Shown here one piece after another: positions 1 through 5,394 of a stretch of DNA of 30,689 bases. Position 1 is the first letter of the stretch; the number at the start of each line of letters is the position of its first letter. The stretch lies in assembly GCA_937902665.1 (NCBI GenBank), contig CALELM010000042.1:1-30689 (forward strand), read 5' to 3'. The notes under the pieces are model-generated. The model ran no database searches. It had not been told where the DNA came from and saw nothing but the letters and a program-made list of their open reading frames with translations. The position numbers were made by a program, and so were the translations under genes. This DNA comes from an uncultured Selenomonadaceae bacterium. Its GTDB lineage: Bacteria; Bacillota; Negativicutes; Selenomonadales; Selenomonadaceae.

Positions 1-64
1 GTGCGCTCTTGCCGAACGTGGCATAGAGCGTGCACACCATCGCATAAGCCTGATCTTCACGCAT
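1..64 (-). CDS. Partial gene start, probable replication-associated protein
   Basis: On the minus strand an ATG at 64-62 overlaps the stop codon of the upstream replication gene (ATGCGTGA arrangement, 8-base overlap), and the frame stays open to the window edge for 21 residues, beginning MREDQAYAMVCTLYATFGKS. Tight overlap with an O-like initiator implies translational coupling and a role in replication, for example a helicase loader (lambda P position) or helicase. That function is inferred from position only; the visible residues are too few to identify a family. The start is upstream-supported by the coupling but has no separate strong ribosome binding site. Confidence 0.5.
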   Translation of the reverse strand, partial: MREDQAYAMVCTLYATFGKSA

Positions 65-836
65 CGCGCTTTCTCCACACGTTGATTAGTTGCACCTGTG
101 GCTCGTCTGGCTCGTCTTCCCAGCGCCGGCCGTTGATCCATCCCTGCGCATACTGCGGGCTGCGTCCTTTGGCTTCGTAGTCAGGTCTGCGTGCAGCCTC
201 CTGCTTTGCCGCATCGCAGATCCTGTCTACAAAGGCGTCCGTAAGAGGTGGCAGGGCTGCCCAGGCGTCTATCGCCTGCGCCTTGTCCTTCTTGTACGAG
301 AACGCTTCCCAAAAACGGTTGAACGCTTCAGCACGACGGCCTTTGATCGTCTTGTGCTTGCCCTTCAGAACGAGCTCCGCAGCGTCAGATGCGGTAGAAG
401 ATGAAGAATCTTTAGATTCTGAATCTTCTTTATTCTTAATTCTTAATTCTTTAAGAGTGTCCGCTTTCCGTCCACCTCGCGTCCGGGTTGTGTCCATCTC
501 GTGTCCACTTTCTTTTGCAGATGGCTGATAAGTATCCCAATTTACAAGGGTAATTAGTGACCATCTCGTGTCCACTTTCTCAACACTTATTGTCCCATCC
601 GTGACCAGGTCTTTTATTGCCCTGATAACGTTCGTGCGTGGCTCGTGAAGGTCCTCGGAAAGGCTTTTCACGCATACCGCAAGCTGCCCTGGCTTTATCT
701 CATGCCCGCAGAAGTAATTGGTGCGCGTGTTCGCATCGACAAGAAATGTCATAAGAAGCGCACGATGAAGGGCTCGCCTGTTGTAAGACTGGGAGTCTTT
801 TATCTTGTGCCATAATTTGACATACCCGCGTTCCAT
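57..836 (-). CDS. Phage replication initiator protein (lambda O / replisome organizer-like)
   Basis: 259 residues. The N-terminal part (about 1-105) has the winged-helix pattern of phage replication O / DnaD-type initiators, including the segment around residues 55-85 with LSEDL..PRTNVIRAIKDLV. A Ser/Lys/Glu-rich linker (about 115-165) follows. The C-terminal part (about 165-245) carries the pattern FWEAF..KKDKAQAIDAWAAL and a terminal WINGRRWEDE, which is typical of the end domain of such phage proteins. The protein would bind the origin and recruit helicase. It lies third in the leftward operon behind the cro-like gene and overlaps the next gene. The ATG at 836 has no good Shine-Dalgarno sequence, and two hairpins lie just upstream (845-910), so translation may be structure-controlled. 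Its DNA contains an out-of-codon-register 11-bp repeat array (see the origin feature), as in lambda O. Confidence 0.8.
   Translation of the reverse strand: MERGYVKLWHKIKDSQSYNRRALHRALLMTFLVDANTRTNYFCGHEIKPGQLAVCVKSLSEDLHEPRTNVIRAIKDLVTDGTISVEKVDTRWSLITLVNWDTYQPSAKESGHEMDTTRTRGGRKADTLKELRIKNKEDSESKDSSSSTASDAAELVLKGKHKTIKGRRAEAFNRFWEAFSYKKDKAQAIDAWAALPPLTDAFVDRICDAAKQEAARRPDYEAKGRSPQYAQGWINGRRWEDEPDEPQVQLINVWRKRDA
421..606. repeat. Putative replication origin: 11-bp iterons plus AT-rich stretch inside the initiator gene
   Basis: GTCC occurs at 459, 470, 481, 492 and 503, exactly 11 bp apart. On the minus strand these give consecutive 11-mers ending in GGAC, such as AGAAAGTGGAC, ACGAGATGGAC, GCGAGGTGGAC and GGAAAGCGGAC. 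A 20-base exact direct repeat, CCATCTCGTGTCCACTTTCT, is at 494-513 and again at 561-580. Further GTCC/GACC units are at 559, 592 and 603 at multiples of about 11. The 11-bp period is not a multiple of three and the two 20-base copies are read in different frames, so this is DNA-level rather than protein-level repetition. Directly beside the array, 421-456 is AT-rich with repeated TTAATTC units, a candidate unwinding element. Iterons plus an AT-rich block within the initiator gene is the lambda ori arrangement. Origin function is inference. Confidence 0.6.
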
Positions 837-880
837 ACGTTATAAATGCCCCATCAGCCTGTGCAGCGGCTGATCGTTAT

Positions 881-917
881 GCCCTGTAAGAGCGTCACCT
901 CTTGCAGGGCGTTTTTT
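881..917 (+). terminator. Rho-independent terminator facing against the early operon
   Basis: A 12-bp stem (GCCCTGTAAGAG at 881-892 with CTCTTGCAGGGC at 899-910, one G-U pair, 6-base loop) is followed by GTTTTTT. The T-tract is on the plus strand, so it stops rightward transcription, although the flanking genes are leftward. On the minus strand it lies directly after the stop of the 916-1134 gene and has only an A-tract before it. A second hairpin (ATCAGCC / GGCTGAT, about 853-875) is next to it. Confidence 0.7.
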
Positions 918-1134
918 ATTTCCAGTATCCATGCCGGCATCGTTGGCATTCAGTTACTGGCACCTGCTTGAAATATGCGTGCGTGGTTCCATCTCTGTCG
1001 CGCTGGATCTTTGGACAAGGAAGGTATTCTCCATCCCTTGCAAGCTCCCGCAGCCATACCTGGACAACCTCCGGCCACGTCGGAAAGCCATCATGAAGAC
1101 GCTTGCAGCTGATCCGCACGCGGCCTCCATACAT
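916..1134 (-). CDS. Small basic protein of the cro-replication operon, unknown function
   Basis: 72 residues, overlapping the end of the cro-like gene by 44 bases. Not recognised. A C-terminal CxxC pair (ECQRC) and two further cysteines suggest a small zinc-binding protein. The first ATG (1134) is 13 bases from a GGAG. A GTG at 1119 with GGAGG four bases upstream is an alternative start that would give 67 residues. Its place between cro and the initiator gene is typical for small regulatory or replication accessory genes. No function is assigned. Confidence 0.55.
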   Translation of the reverse strand: MYGGRVRISCKRLHDGFPTWPEVVQVWLRELARDGEYLPCPKIQRDRDGTTHAYFKQVPVTECQRCRHGYWK

Positions 1135-1309
1135 CAGGGCGGATACTCTCCAATGGGACGCCGAGCGTATCGTGGTAAATCAATGCGCACTGCGTAGAAA
1201 TCTTTCTGTCGCCACGCGCATGCCTAAAAATCGTCACAAAAGGCAATCCAGTGCGCGATTCAATATCAGGCAATGCCATCCCAAAAAGCGTTAAGTTTGA
1301 CCTGCTCAT
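1091..1309 (-). CDS. Cro-like transcriptional regulator
   Basis: 72 residues, divergent from the CI-like repressor. The sequence holds a helix-turn-helix of the Cro/YdaS type (about residues 10-45, with LPDIESRTGLPFVTIFRHARG) and a typical end pattern, GVPLESIRPDVWRP, as in Cro-like proteins of many prophages. It should repress the repressor gene and favour lytic growth. An in-frame GTG six bases upstream (1315) is possible, but no Shine-Dalgarno sequence precedes either start. The predicted -10 (1322-1317) places the transcript start at about the A of the ATG, so a leaderless mRNA is likely. First gene of the leftward operon. Confidence 0.75.
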   Translation of the reverse strand: MSRSNLTLFGMALPDIESRTGLPFVTIFRHARGDRKISTQCALIYHDTLGVPLESIRPDVWRPRADQLQASS

Positions 1310-1345
1310 GTCCACTTATTTACCAAGTGGGAAATAAAAAGGCAA
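1309..1345 (-). promoter_or_regulatory. Predicted leftward early promoter (PR-equivalent), leaderless
   Basis: On the minus strand TTGCCT (1345-1340) and TAAATA (1322-1317) are separated by exactly 17 bases. Transcription starting seven or eight bases after the -10 would begin at the ATG of the cro-like gene. Predicted from consensus only. Confidence 0.4.
1312..1330. promoter_or_regulatory. Operator-like inverted repeat on the leftward promoter
   Basis: CCACTT (1312-1317) and AAGTGG (1325-1330) form a perfect 6-bp inverted repeat with a 7-base spacer, overlapping the predicted -10 of the cro promoter. A binding site for CI or Cro is the natural reading. Confidence 0.4.
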
Positions 1346-1354
1346 GGGGTTTTA

Positions 1355-1386
1355 TCGCGGAGGTATATATACAATAATTTTCCGCG
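1355..1386. promoter_or_regulatory. Operator-like half-sites in the cI-cro intergenic region
   Basis: TCGCGGA at 1355-1361 and ATTTTCCGCG at 1377-1386 are inverted relative to each other and share the TCCGCG core with two palindromes downstream of cI (2086-2116). A candidate rightward -10, TACAAT (1370-1375), lies between them with no good -35, as expected for a weak repressor-maintenance promoter. Confidence 0.4.
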
Positions 1387-1418
1387 TGGTAACCTTCAAA
1401 ACAAAAGGAGATAAAACC

Positions 1419-2072
1419 TTGAATGCCTACGAAGATTTTTTTACCGCTTTGGAAGATGCCATACAGCGTGCTGGGAACATGAATAGGCTTGCACGACTTT
1501 CTGGCGTCCCAGTAAACTCAATAAGCAGATGGATCTCTAGGGATAGAAGCCCATCATTAGAGGGTATAATTCCCCTTCTCCCATTCATCGACTGGCCGAA
1601 GCGTGGCCAGCGGCAGGATCCTGCGCCTACCATGAAGCGCATAGAGCCCAACGCGCCCACTGAGGCGGTAGTAGGCACTGATCTAGTCAGGATTCCCGTG
1701 ATGCTGGAAGCCGGCGCCGGCCAGCCTGTAGACGTATTCGACAGCGATCCGATCCGCTGGATCGAAGTGCTGCCCAGGTACTACAGTGACAAGGTGCGGG
1801 CGATTGAAGTGGTCGGCGACAGCATGGAGCCTACAATACGGAAAGGTGCGATTGTCGGCGTGAAGCCGTTTGAAGGCGATCTGCAGGAAGGTGGCGTATA
1901 TCTCTGCCGCATTCCGTACTTTGGCCTGCTCGTGAAGCGGGTAAAGGCAGACGGCATCAAAGGCATGCGGCTTATTTCAGACAACCAGGCATACGATCCG
2001 ATCAGCGTGCCGTTTGAGGAATGCGAAGGGCTTATTGTCGGGCAAATCGTTTGGTGCTGGCAGGGAATGTAA
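1419..2072 (+). CDS. CI-like phage repressor with S24/LexA-type peptidase domain
   Basis: 217 residues from a TTG start at 1419 that sits eight bases after AGGAG; an upstream GTG at 1386 (228 residues) lacks a ribosome binding site. The N-terminal helix-turn-helix (about 10-50) contains RLARLSGVPVNSISRWISRD. The C-terminal half (about 95-215) is a peptidase S24 domain: GDSMEPTI around residue 140 holds the catalytic Ser and LVKRVK around residue 180 the catalytic Lys. It is known that this family maintains lysogeny and self-cleaves when RecA filaments form, so the prophage is probably SOS-inducible. Divergent from the cro-like gene, with operator-like sites on both sides of the gene. Confidence 0.88.
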   Translation: MNAYEDFFTALEDAIQRAGNMNRLARLSGVPVNSISRWISRDRSPSLEGIIPLLPFIDWPKRGQRQDPAPTMKRIEPNAPTEAVVGTDLVRIPVMLEAGAGQPVDVFDSDPIRWIEVLPRYYSDKVRAIEVVGDSMEPTIRKGAIVGVKPFEGDLQEGGVYLCRIPYFGLLVKRVKADGIKGMRLISDNQAYDPISVPFEECEGLIVGQIVWCWQGM

Positions 2073-2085
2073 AAAAAATGCGTTT

Positions 2086-2116
2086 TTCCGCGGCGTCCAT
2101 ATTCTCCGCGGATAAT
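2086..2116. promoter_or_regulatory. Operator-like palindromes downstream of cI
   Basis: TTCCGCGG (2086-2093) and a near-perfect 16-bp palindrome ATTCTCCGCGGATAAT (2101-2116) share their core with the sites at 1355 and 1377. They lie before the small membrane gene at 2164, whose likely -10 (TATATT, 2124-2129) is just downstream. This suggests direct control of that gene by the repressor. Confidence 0.45.
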
Positions 2117-2163
2117 TTGCCGCTATATTTTTACTCCAAAAGAAATTTATTTTGGAGGTGTTT

Positions 2164-2598
2164 ATGACTAAAGAAGAACTTGATTTAGAGCTCTTTCTGG
2201 AACGTGCAAAAAACGGGCGCGAAATGTTTGCGCAGCTTTCAAAAGCCGAACTTGATTTTTCCGCAAAAGCTATCCAGGGAGCGTTTATTCTGAATGGAGG
2301 CGCAGCAACCGCTGTTCTTGCCACAAAAGATCCGACGTATATATGTCATATATGGATTCTAGCAATAGGAGCATTTTTAGCCGTTGTCGCAATGGCATTT
2401 GCTTACTTCTGCAATTATAACTATGGAGAAACATGGCGGCCTTTTGTTGAAGTAATAAAAAATCCAGGCGAGTACACAAACAAGTACATAACAATAGCAA
2501 ACCGATGGAAGTTTGCGGCAGTCTTATCTCTTATTGGATCATTGACTGCGTTTGTTGTAGCTGTGTGCATTCTTTGTACCAGTGTAAAATGGTGCTAA
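2164..2598 (+). CDS. Small membrane protein of the lysogeny region
   Basis: 144 residues from ATG 2164, preceded by GGAGG at seven bases; the longer TTG start at 2152 overlaps the ribosome binding site and is less likely. The N-terminal 45 residues are charged and helical. Two clear membrane segments follow (about 55-80 and 115-140), and a weaker hydrophobic stretch near residue 40 (ILNGGAATAVLA) may be a third. The layout of a helical cytoplasmic head, a short FILNGGA-type stretch and paired membrane helices resembles small membrane proteins often next to prophage repressors. Superinfection exclusion or another lysogenic role is possible but not shown. Its promoter region carries the repressor-type palindromes. 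Confidence 0.7.
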   Translation: MTKEELDLELFLERAKNGREMFAQLSKAELDFSAKAIQGAFILNGGAATAVLATKDPTYICHIWILAIGAFLAVVAMAFAYFCNYNYGETWRPFVEVIKNPGEYTNKYITIANRWKFAAVLSLIGSLTAFVVAVCILCTSVKWC

Positions 2599-2728
2599 CC
2601 TCTGCAACACCAAAAGCAACAACAAGTAAAAAAGTGGCAATATATCTAATTGCTGCGCTTTTTTGTACTTTGCTTATAAACTTGTCTGGGTAATGCAAAA
2701 AATTGTCATAATCTACAGGTGTAAACAT
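2531..2728 (-). CDS. Small single-pass membrane protein, convergent with the 2164 gene
   Basis: 65 residues from the ATG at 2728, with GGGAG seven bases upstream. A hydrophobic segment at about residues 28-47 (IRYIATFLLVVAFGVAEVS) makes one membrane helix. The 3' end overlaps the 3' end of the convergent 2164-2598 gene by 68 bases, so the two mRNAs are complementary there, which allows antisense control. No family recognised. Lower base-composition GC than the surrounding early genes is visible. Confidence 0.5.
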   Translation of the reverse strand: MFTPVDYDNFLHYPDKFISKVQKSAAIRYIATFLLVVAFGVAEVSTILHWYKECTQLQQTQSMIQ

Positions 2729-2777
2729 AGTAATTCTCCCTTTCAAACATAATACCAAACTTCCCTCTGCGTAACAG

Positions 2778-2805
2778 AAAAGCCCAGGTTCACCGCCTGG
2801 GCTTT
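2778..2805 (-). terminator. Terminator after cassette copy 1
   Basis: A perfect 10-bp stem, AAAGCCCAGG with CCTGGGCTTT (loop about 7 bases). On the minus strand it is followed by a T-rich stretch (CTTTTCTGTT), so it ends the leftward cassette transcript; it may also work in the other direction. Cassette copy 2 has an equivalent hairpin at 15481-15510. Confidence 0.65.
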
Positions 2806-2816
2806 CATGTATACTT

Positions 2817-2852
2817 GCACTAATCGCACGATTTAGTGCGTTTTTATCGCAC
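2817..2852 (-). other. Conserved 3' hairpins of cassette copy 1
   Basis: Downstream of gene a, GCACTAA (2817-2823) pairs with TTAGTGC (2833-2839), and GTGCG (2836-2840) can instead pair with CGCAC (2848-2852). The equivalent part of copy 2 (15525-15559) has ACTATT/AATAGT and the same GTGCG/CGCAC pair. Pairing is kept while sequence differs, which suggests structure in the 3' end of the mRNA. Confidence 0.45.
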
Positions 2853-2860
2853 GCGCGCGT

Positions 2861-3049
2861 TTACTGCATCATGTTTGGGCTATGTTCCATGATATAGTGC
2901 TTCCTGCAGATATGATCGCAATCTCTGGCAACCTCGACCATCATGTGTACTTTGTCCCAGTCGTGATCCTCCATCGCTTCCTCTGCGTGTTCAAGCGCCT
3001 TATTCATCATGAAATGCAACCGGCCTTTCGTCGTCTCGTCCAGCATCAT
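2861..3049 (-). CDS. Cassette gene a, copy 1: small His/Met-rich helical protein
   Basis: 62 residues from an ATG five bases after GGGAGG; the ribosome binding site overlaps the end of gene b, so a and b are coupled. The protein is helical and rich in Met, His and acidic residues, with the segment HAEEAMEDHDWDKVHMMVE and a final CDHICRKHYIMEH. By eye about 77% of residues match copy 2 (15570-15758). The clustered His, Cys, Asp and Glu could bind metal, but this is only a suggestion. I know similar small proteins from gut phages and prophages without assigned function. Last gene of the four-gene leftward unit d-c-b-a. Confidence 0.75.
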   Translation of the reverse strand: MMLDETTKGRLHFMMNKALEHAEEAMEDHDWDKVHMMVEVARDCDHICRKHYIMEHSPNMMQ

Positions 3050-3051
3050 AA

Positions 3052-3381
3052 TCACCTCCCGAAGCGCTGCGCTATCGAGTAAATGGATTCAATGTCGGAG
3101 GCGTCCACAAGGTAGCCAAGGACGTTCACCTTTCCGGCGTGACCAATAGCATCCGCCATCATATTGTGCAGATATTCTAGGTCTATCATGCCATCCTCGG
3201 ACATAATGCCAGTCATCCGCATGATGGGTGTGTATTGCGCTACTATTTCCTGCAGTTTGTTATTCACCACGAACAGCATGGCGTAGCTGCCAAACTTCTG
3301 CATCCCGCTTGCCTGCGGTGCAATCTGTGCGTCGATAAACTGGCCAAGTATCGCAGGGATGTCCGTCGTAGCTATCTTCAT
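3052..3381 (-). CDS. Cassette gene b, copy 1: conserved gut-phage protein of unknown function
   Basis: 109 residues, ATG at 3381 five bases after GGAGG. By eye about 62% of residues match copy 2. Conserved stretches include GMQKFG.YAML, VNNKL, YTPIMRMTGIM and ESIY.IAQR. The pattern (an N-terminal helix with a QK.G motif, then a helix ending in a MTGIM turn and an acidic IDL segment) resembles a small protein family I have seen in phages of gut Clostridia next to a gene c homologue, with no known role. No membrane segment or catalytic motif is visible. It sits between genes c and a, two bases before the start of a. Confidence 0.75.
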   Translation of the reverse strand: MKIATTDIPAILGQFIDAQIAPQASGMQKFGSYAMLFVVNNKLQEIVAQYTPIMRMTGIMSEDGMIDLEYLHNMMADAIGHAGKVNVLGYLVDASDIESIYSIAQRFGR

Positions 3382-3397
3382 GGACGCCTCCTCATGG

Positions 3398-4063
3398 CTA
3401 CTTGTTTACGTTCACTGTGCCAGTGATAGGCTGCGTTGCCGGAGCGGCTGCCGTAGGAGTCTCCCAGCTATTCCATCTAGGCATCACTTCGGGGCAGATG
3501 ACACTGGTTGGTACATGGATGGCGGTGATGCCATCGACGACGCTCTTAAGGGCAGCAATTCCTGCAGCGTTGGCGCTGATTCCACAAGCTGCCTTGTTGG
3601 CGACGTCATCAACACGGCGATTCATCTCGCTCTGGGCAGTCGCGAAACGCTGTTCGATAAGCTGCTCTCGGAGCTGCGTCTTCTCCTGATCGCACTGCAT
3701 GCGTGCTTCGATGGTAGCCAGACGCTCACGGTTTGCGGCACTTTCCTGCGCGATAGGCTTGATCCAATTGCCGAGCAACCTGTCGGAGAGATCCTGATTC
3801 TCACGGCGTGACTGGCCATAGACTTCCACGCCGACCTTGTCCGCATATTTTTCGGACATGAGTCTAGCGATGGTCGAATCCTTTTCAGAAAGTGCGGCCT
3901 GCCCTGCGGCATTGGCCATCATGGCCGCCTGTGCGGAACCGCCGCCGAGGATACCGCCAAGTCCACCACCCAGTCCACCGGACTGCACAAAGCCGAGACT
4001 GCCAAGAACGAGCGCCGGGATCCCGAGCCCATTAGCCAAACCTTTGCTCGCAAATTCTCCCAT
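3398..4063 (-). CDS. Cassette gene c, copy 1: Gly-rich N-terminus plus coiled-coil protein
   Basis: 221 residues from an ATG five bases after GGAGG; the open frame extends 80 codons upstream but that part is leader. Residues 1-45 form a hydrophobic, glycine-rich region (LVLGSLGFVQ then repeated GGLGG / GGILGGG) that may insert in a membrane or assemble. Residues about 50-165 are a long charged helix or coiled coil, and the end (about 180-221) is Pro/Ala/Thr-rich after a conserved ICPEVMPRWNSWE. Homologous proteins with the same plan occur in gut phages, again without known function. Copy 2 has the same length. Strong translation signals hint at substantial expression, and a structural or surface role is conceivable. 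Confidence 0.75.
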   Translation of the reverse strand: MGEFASKGLANGLGIPALVLGSLGFVQSGGLGGGLGGILGGGSAQAAMMANAAGQAALSEKDSTIARLMSEKYADKVGVEVYGQSRRENQDLSDRLLGNWIKPIAQESAANRERLATIEARMQCDQEKTQLREQLIEQRFATAQSEMNRRVDDVANKAACGISANAAGIAALKSVVDGITAIHVPTSVICPEVMPRWNSWETPTAAAPATQPITGTVNVNK

Positions 4064-4068
4064 GATGT

Positions 4069-4134
4069 CCTCCAGGAATCGTACGATTATCTCGTACGGT
4101 TTCAAACGGTAACGGAATGTCACCGCTTGTTTGA
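4069..4134 (-). promoter_or_regulatory. Two-hairpin leader of gene c, copy 1
   Basis: Reading the minus strand, a first hairpin (4107-4113 with 4119-4125, 7 bp, flanked by pairing TCAAA/TTTGA) is followed by a second (4080-4086 with 4092-4098, CGTACGA/TCGTACG) that ends just before the ribosome binding site. Copy 2 has two hairpins at the same places with different sequence (16785-16843). Confidence 0.55.
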
Positions 4135-4152
4135 GAACATCATGCATGACTT

Positions 4153-4389
4153 TTAGCGGATAGGAAGTAGCTCCGAGGCTTCGAGACCAATGATGCCACT
4201 GGATGCCGCATGCGAGCGCATCCAAAGCTGTACGGAAGGCATGGAGTAGTAAATACGGCCGTGCACACTGAAGAAACGAGGCCCCAGCAGGGAACTGTCC
4301 CACACTTTCCGGCCACGGCGCCAGTGACGAATAGCAGATTCAGAGAAGCCTGTAAGGGTGCTTACATCCTTTTGCGACAGCCAAGCCAT
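4153..4389 (-). CDS. Cassette gene d, copy 1: AlpA/MerR-like DNA-binding protein
   Basis: 78 residues, ATG 4389 after GGGGG. The N-terminal half is a winged helix-turn-helix of the MerR/AlpA/excisionase type (LSQKDVSTLTGFSESAIRHW), followed by a wing-like strand FFSVHGRIYYS and a helix VQLWMR. The last 19 residues are identical in both cassette copies, and overall about 85% match, the highest in the cassette. It is first in the leftward unit and divergent from gene e, which is the position of a local regulator. Control of the d-e intergenic region and possibly of c is inferred. An excisionase-like role is an alternative. Confidence 0.75.
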   Translation of the reverse strand: MAWLSQKDVSTLTGFSESAIRHWRRGRKVWDSSLLGPRFFSVHGRIYYSMPSVQLWMRSHAASSGIIGLEASELLPIR

Positions 4390-4491
4390 AAGATCCCCCT
4401 ATTTACAGATTTTTCCACAAGGAGTAACTGCTGCAAAACAAGCCTATCACCTCCGCCTAGTGCGGCAACCTGTAACCATGTAGGAGGCATT
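4390..4491 (+). promoter_or_regulatory. Conserved divergent promoter/leader between d and e, copy 1
   Basis: A block at 4442-4475 is almost unchanged in copy 2 (17150-17183): GCCTA.CACCTCCGC, a CCGC/GCGG hairpin, then CAACCTGTAAC. CACCTCC (4448-4454) can pair with the GGAGG (4483-4487) of gene e, giving a possible choice between the CCGC/GCGG hairpin and a closed ribosome binding site. TTTACA near 4401 is kept in both copies and could be a -35 element; no good -10 is seen. Confidence 0.5.
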
Positions 4492-4800
4492 ATGGACGAT
4501 CATCCCGAATGTTACCAAGCTGAAATGGTTATTACGGGAGCGTACCAGGAGCATATTGCCCTCTTCCGCGACTTCGCGGAAAAGACTGGCGACTGGCTTA
4601 CAAACTACGAGCAGACAATGGCGCCGATGCTTATGGAATGCCTGGAGAAGCTGGGCAACGAAAGCCACGCGGCAAACTGGCAGCTGCTGAATAGCCTGAC
4701 CACCCACGCCGGACGCTTCGCCAGCCTTACAGAAAAGGCCCTGGCAGAGTACGAAGAGGCGTACAAGACGGCAATGGCCATCTTTGAAAAGATCAGGTAA
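4492..4800 (+). CDS. Cassette gene e, copy 1: small helical protein of unknown function
   Basis: 102 residues, ATG 4492 four bases after GGAGG. It is predicted all-helical and acidic, with no membrane segment. Stretches conserved with copy 2 include NYEQ.MAPMLMECL, DWQL/NWQL and ALAEYEEAYKTA.AIF. By eye a little over half of the residues match copy 2, so it diverges faster than d. No family recognised. Divergent from d and followed by a strong terminator, so it forms its own transcript. Confidence 0.7.
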   Translation: MDDHPECYQAEMVITGAYQEHIALFRDFAEKTGDWLTNYEQTMAPMLMECLEKLGNESHAANWQLLNSLTTHAGRFASLTEKALAEYEEAYKTAMAIFEKIR

Positions 4801-4825
4801 TCCCCACAATTGGTAATAATTTACC

Positions 4826-4853
4826 AGCCCCGGCAAAATGCTGGGGCTTTTTT
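4826..4853 (+). terminator. Terminator after gene e, copy 1
   Basis: AGCCCCGGC (4826-4834) pairs with GCTGGGGCT (4840-4848) over 9 bp with one G-U pair and a 5-base loop, followed by six T residues. Confidence 0.85.
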
Positions 4854-5139
4854 ATGCCAAAGCGAAGTACCACCACGCGAAAAAATTTTCGCTCGTTGGT
4901 ACGATTTAACTTGCATTATTTCTTACCTGCTGGTAACTATCAATTTGCCAACAGGGAAGTCACTCCGCCACGAAGCGGAAACGGGGCTGGAAGAACCACG
5001 ATGCAGATAACAGTCGTGCGGACGGCGAAGAAAGGGGAGCACACCCTGCCAATAAAGGTAGCACGAATTTCAAAGGGCTCTGGACTACGGCCCAGGGCCC
5101 AAATGAAGTTTGAACAAACCTTCAGCACGGAGAAATGGA
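4854..5139. promoter_or_regulatory. Non-coding start region of the rightward early operon, with a large inverted repeat
   Basis: I see no convincing gene here; an open frame at 4854-5159 has no ribosome binding site and runs into the next gene. A nested inverted repeat at 4867-4902 combines GTACCA/TGGTAC with an inner GCGAAAA/TTTTCGC. TGGTAA or TGGTAC recurs at about 4811, 4897 and 4931, which looks like a repeated operator motif. A CCGC/GCGG hairpin is near 4966. The early rightward promoter should lie in this stretch, but no consensus pair stands out. Confidence 0.35.
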
Positions 5140-5394
5140 ATGAAGAAAGAAGAATTTGAGAACGAGGCTGAATATCACCTTGAAGACGACGAATGGGCAA
5201 TAGTCAACCGCGTATACACCTCTTTTGACCGCTGGCCCACGACAGTGGACTTCGTAATTTGGTTCAACAAGTACAACGGCGTTGAATCCTGCCGCGTGAT
5301 GGCCGGCATTCTTGACCAGGCGAACGAGTACCGCCGCCTGGCCGCTGAATACATCGCTAAAGCCGTCGAGATCGAAATGACCTACGGCTGCTAA
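5140..5394 (+). CDS. Small acidic protein, first gene of the rightward early operon
   Basis: 84 residues from ATG 5140, with CGGAG eight bases upstream. The N-terminus is strongly acidic (EEFENEAEYHLEDDEWAIV) and the C-terminus is helical (ANEYRRLAAEYIAKAVEIEM). Soluble, no motif recognised. It is followed by 200 bases of structured non-coding sequence before the next gene. Unknown function. Confidence 0.6.
   Translation: MKKEEFENEAEYHLEDDEWAIVNRVYTSFDRWPTTVDFVIWFNKYNGVESCRVMAGILDQANEYRRLAAEYIAKAVEIEMTYGC

Noticed and set aside
459..513. CRISPR-like or protein-coding tandem repeat
   Set aside because: 11-bp units without spacers, out of codon register; fits DNA-binding iterons instead.
3359..3811. 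Plus-strand open frames opposite cassette genes b and c (and 15988-16872 in copy 2)
   Set aside because: They are complementary shadows of the conserved minus-strand genes and are not conserved in frame between the two copies.
4854..5159. 101-residue open frame after the gene e terminator
   Set aside because: No ribosome binding site, low-complexity basic translation, overlaps the better-supported gene at 5140 and spans a palindrome; treated as regulatory DNA.
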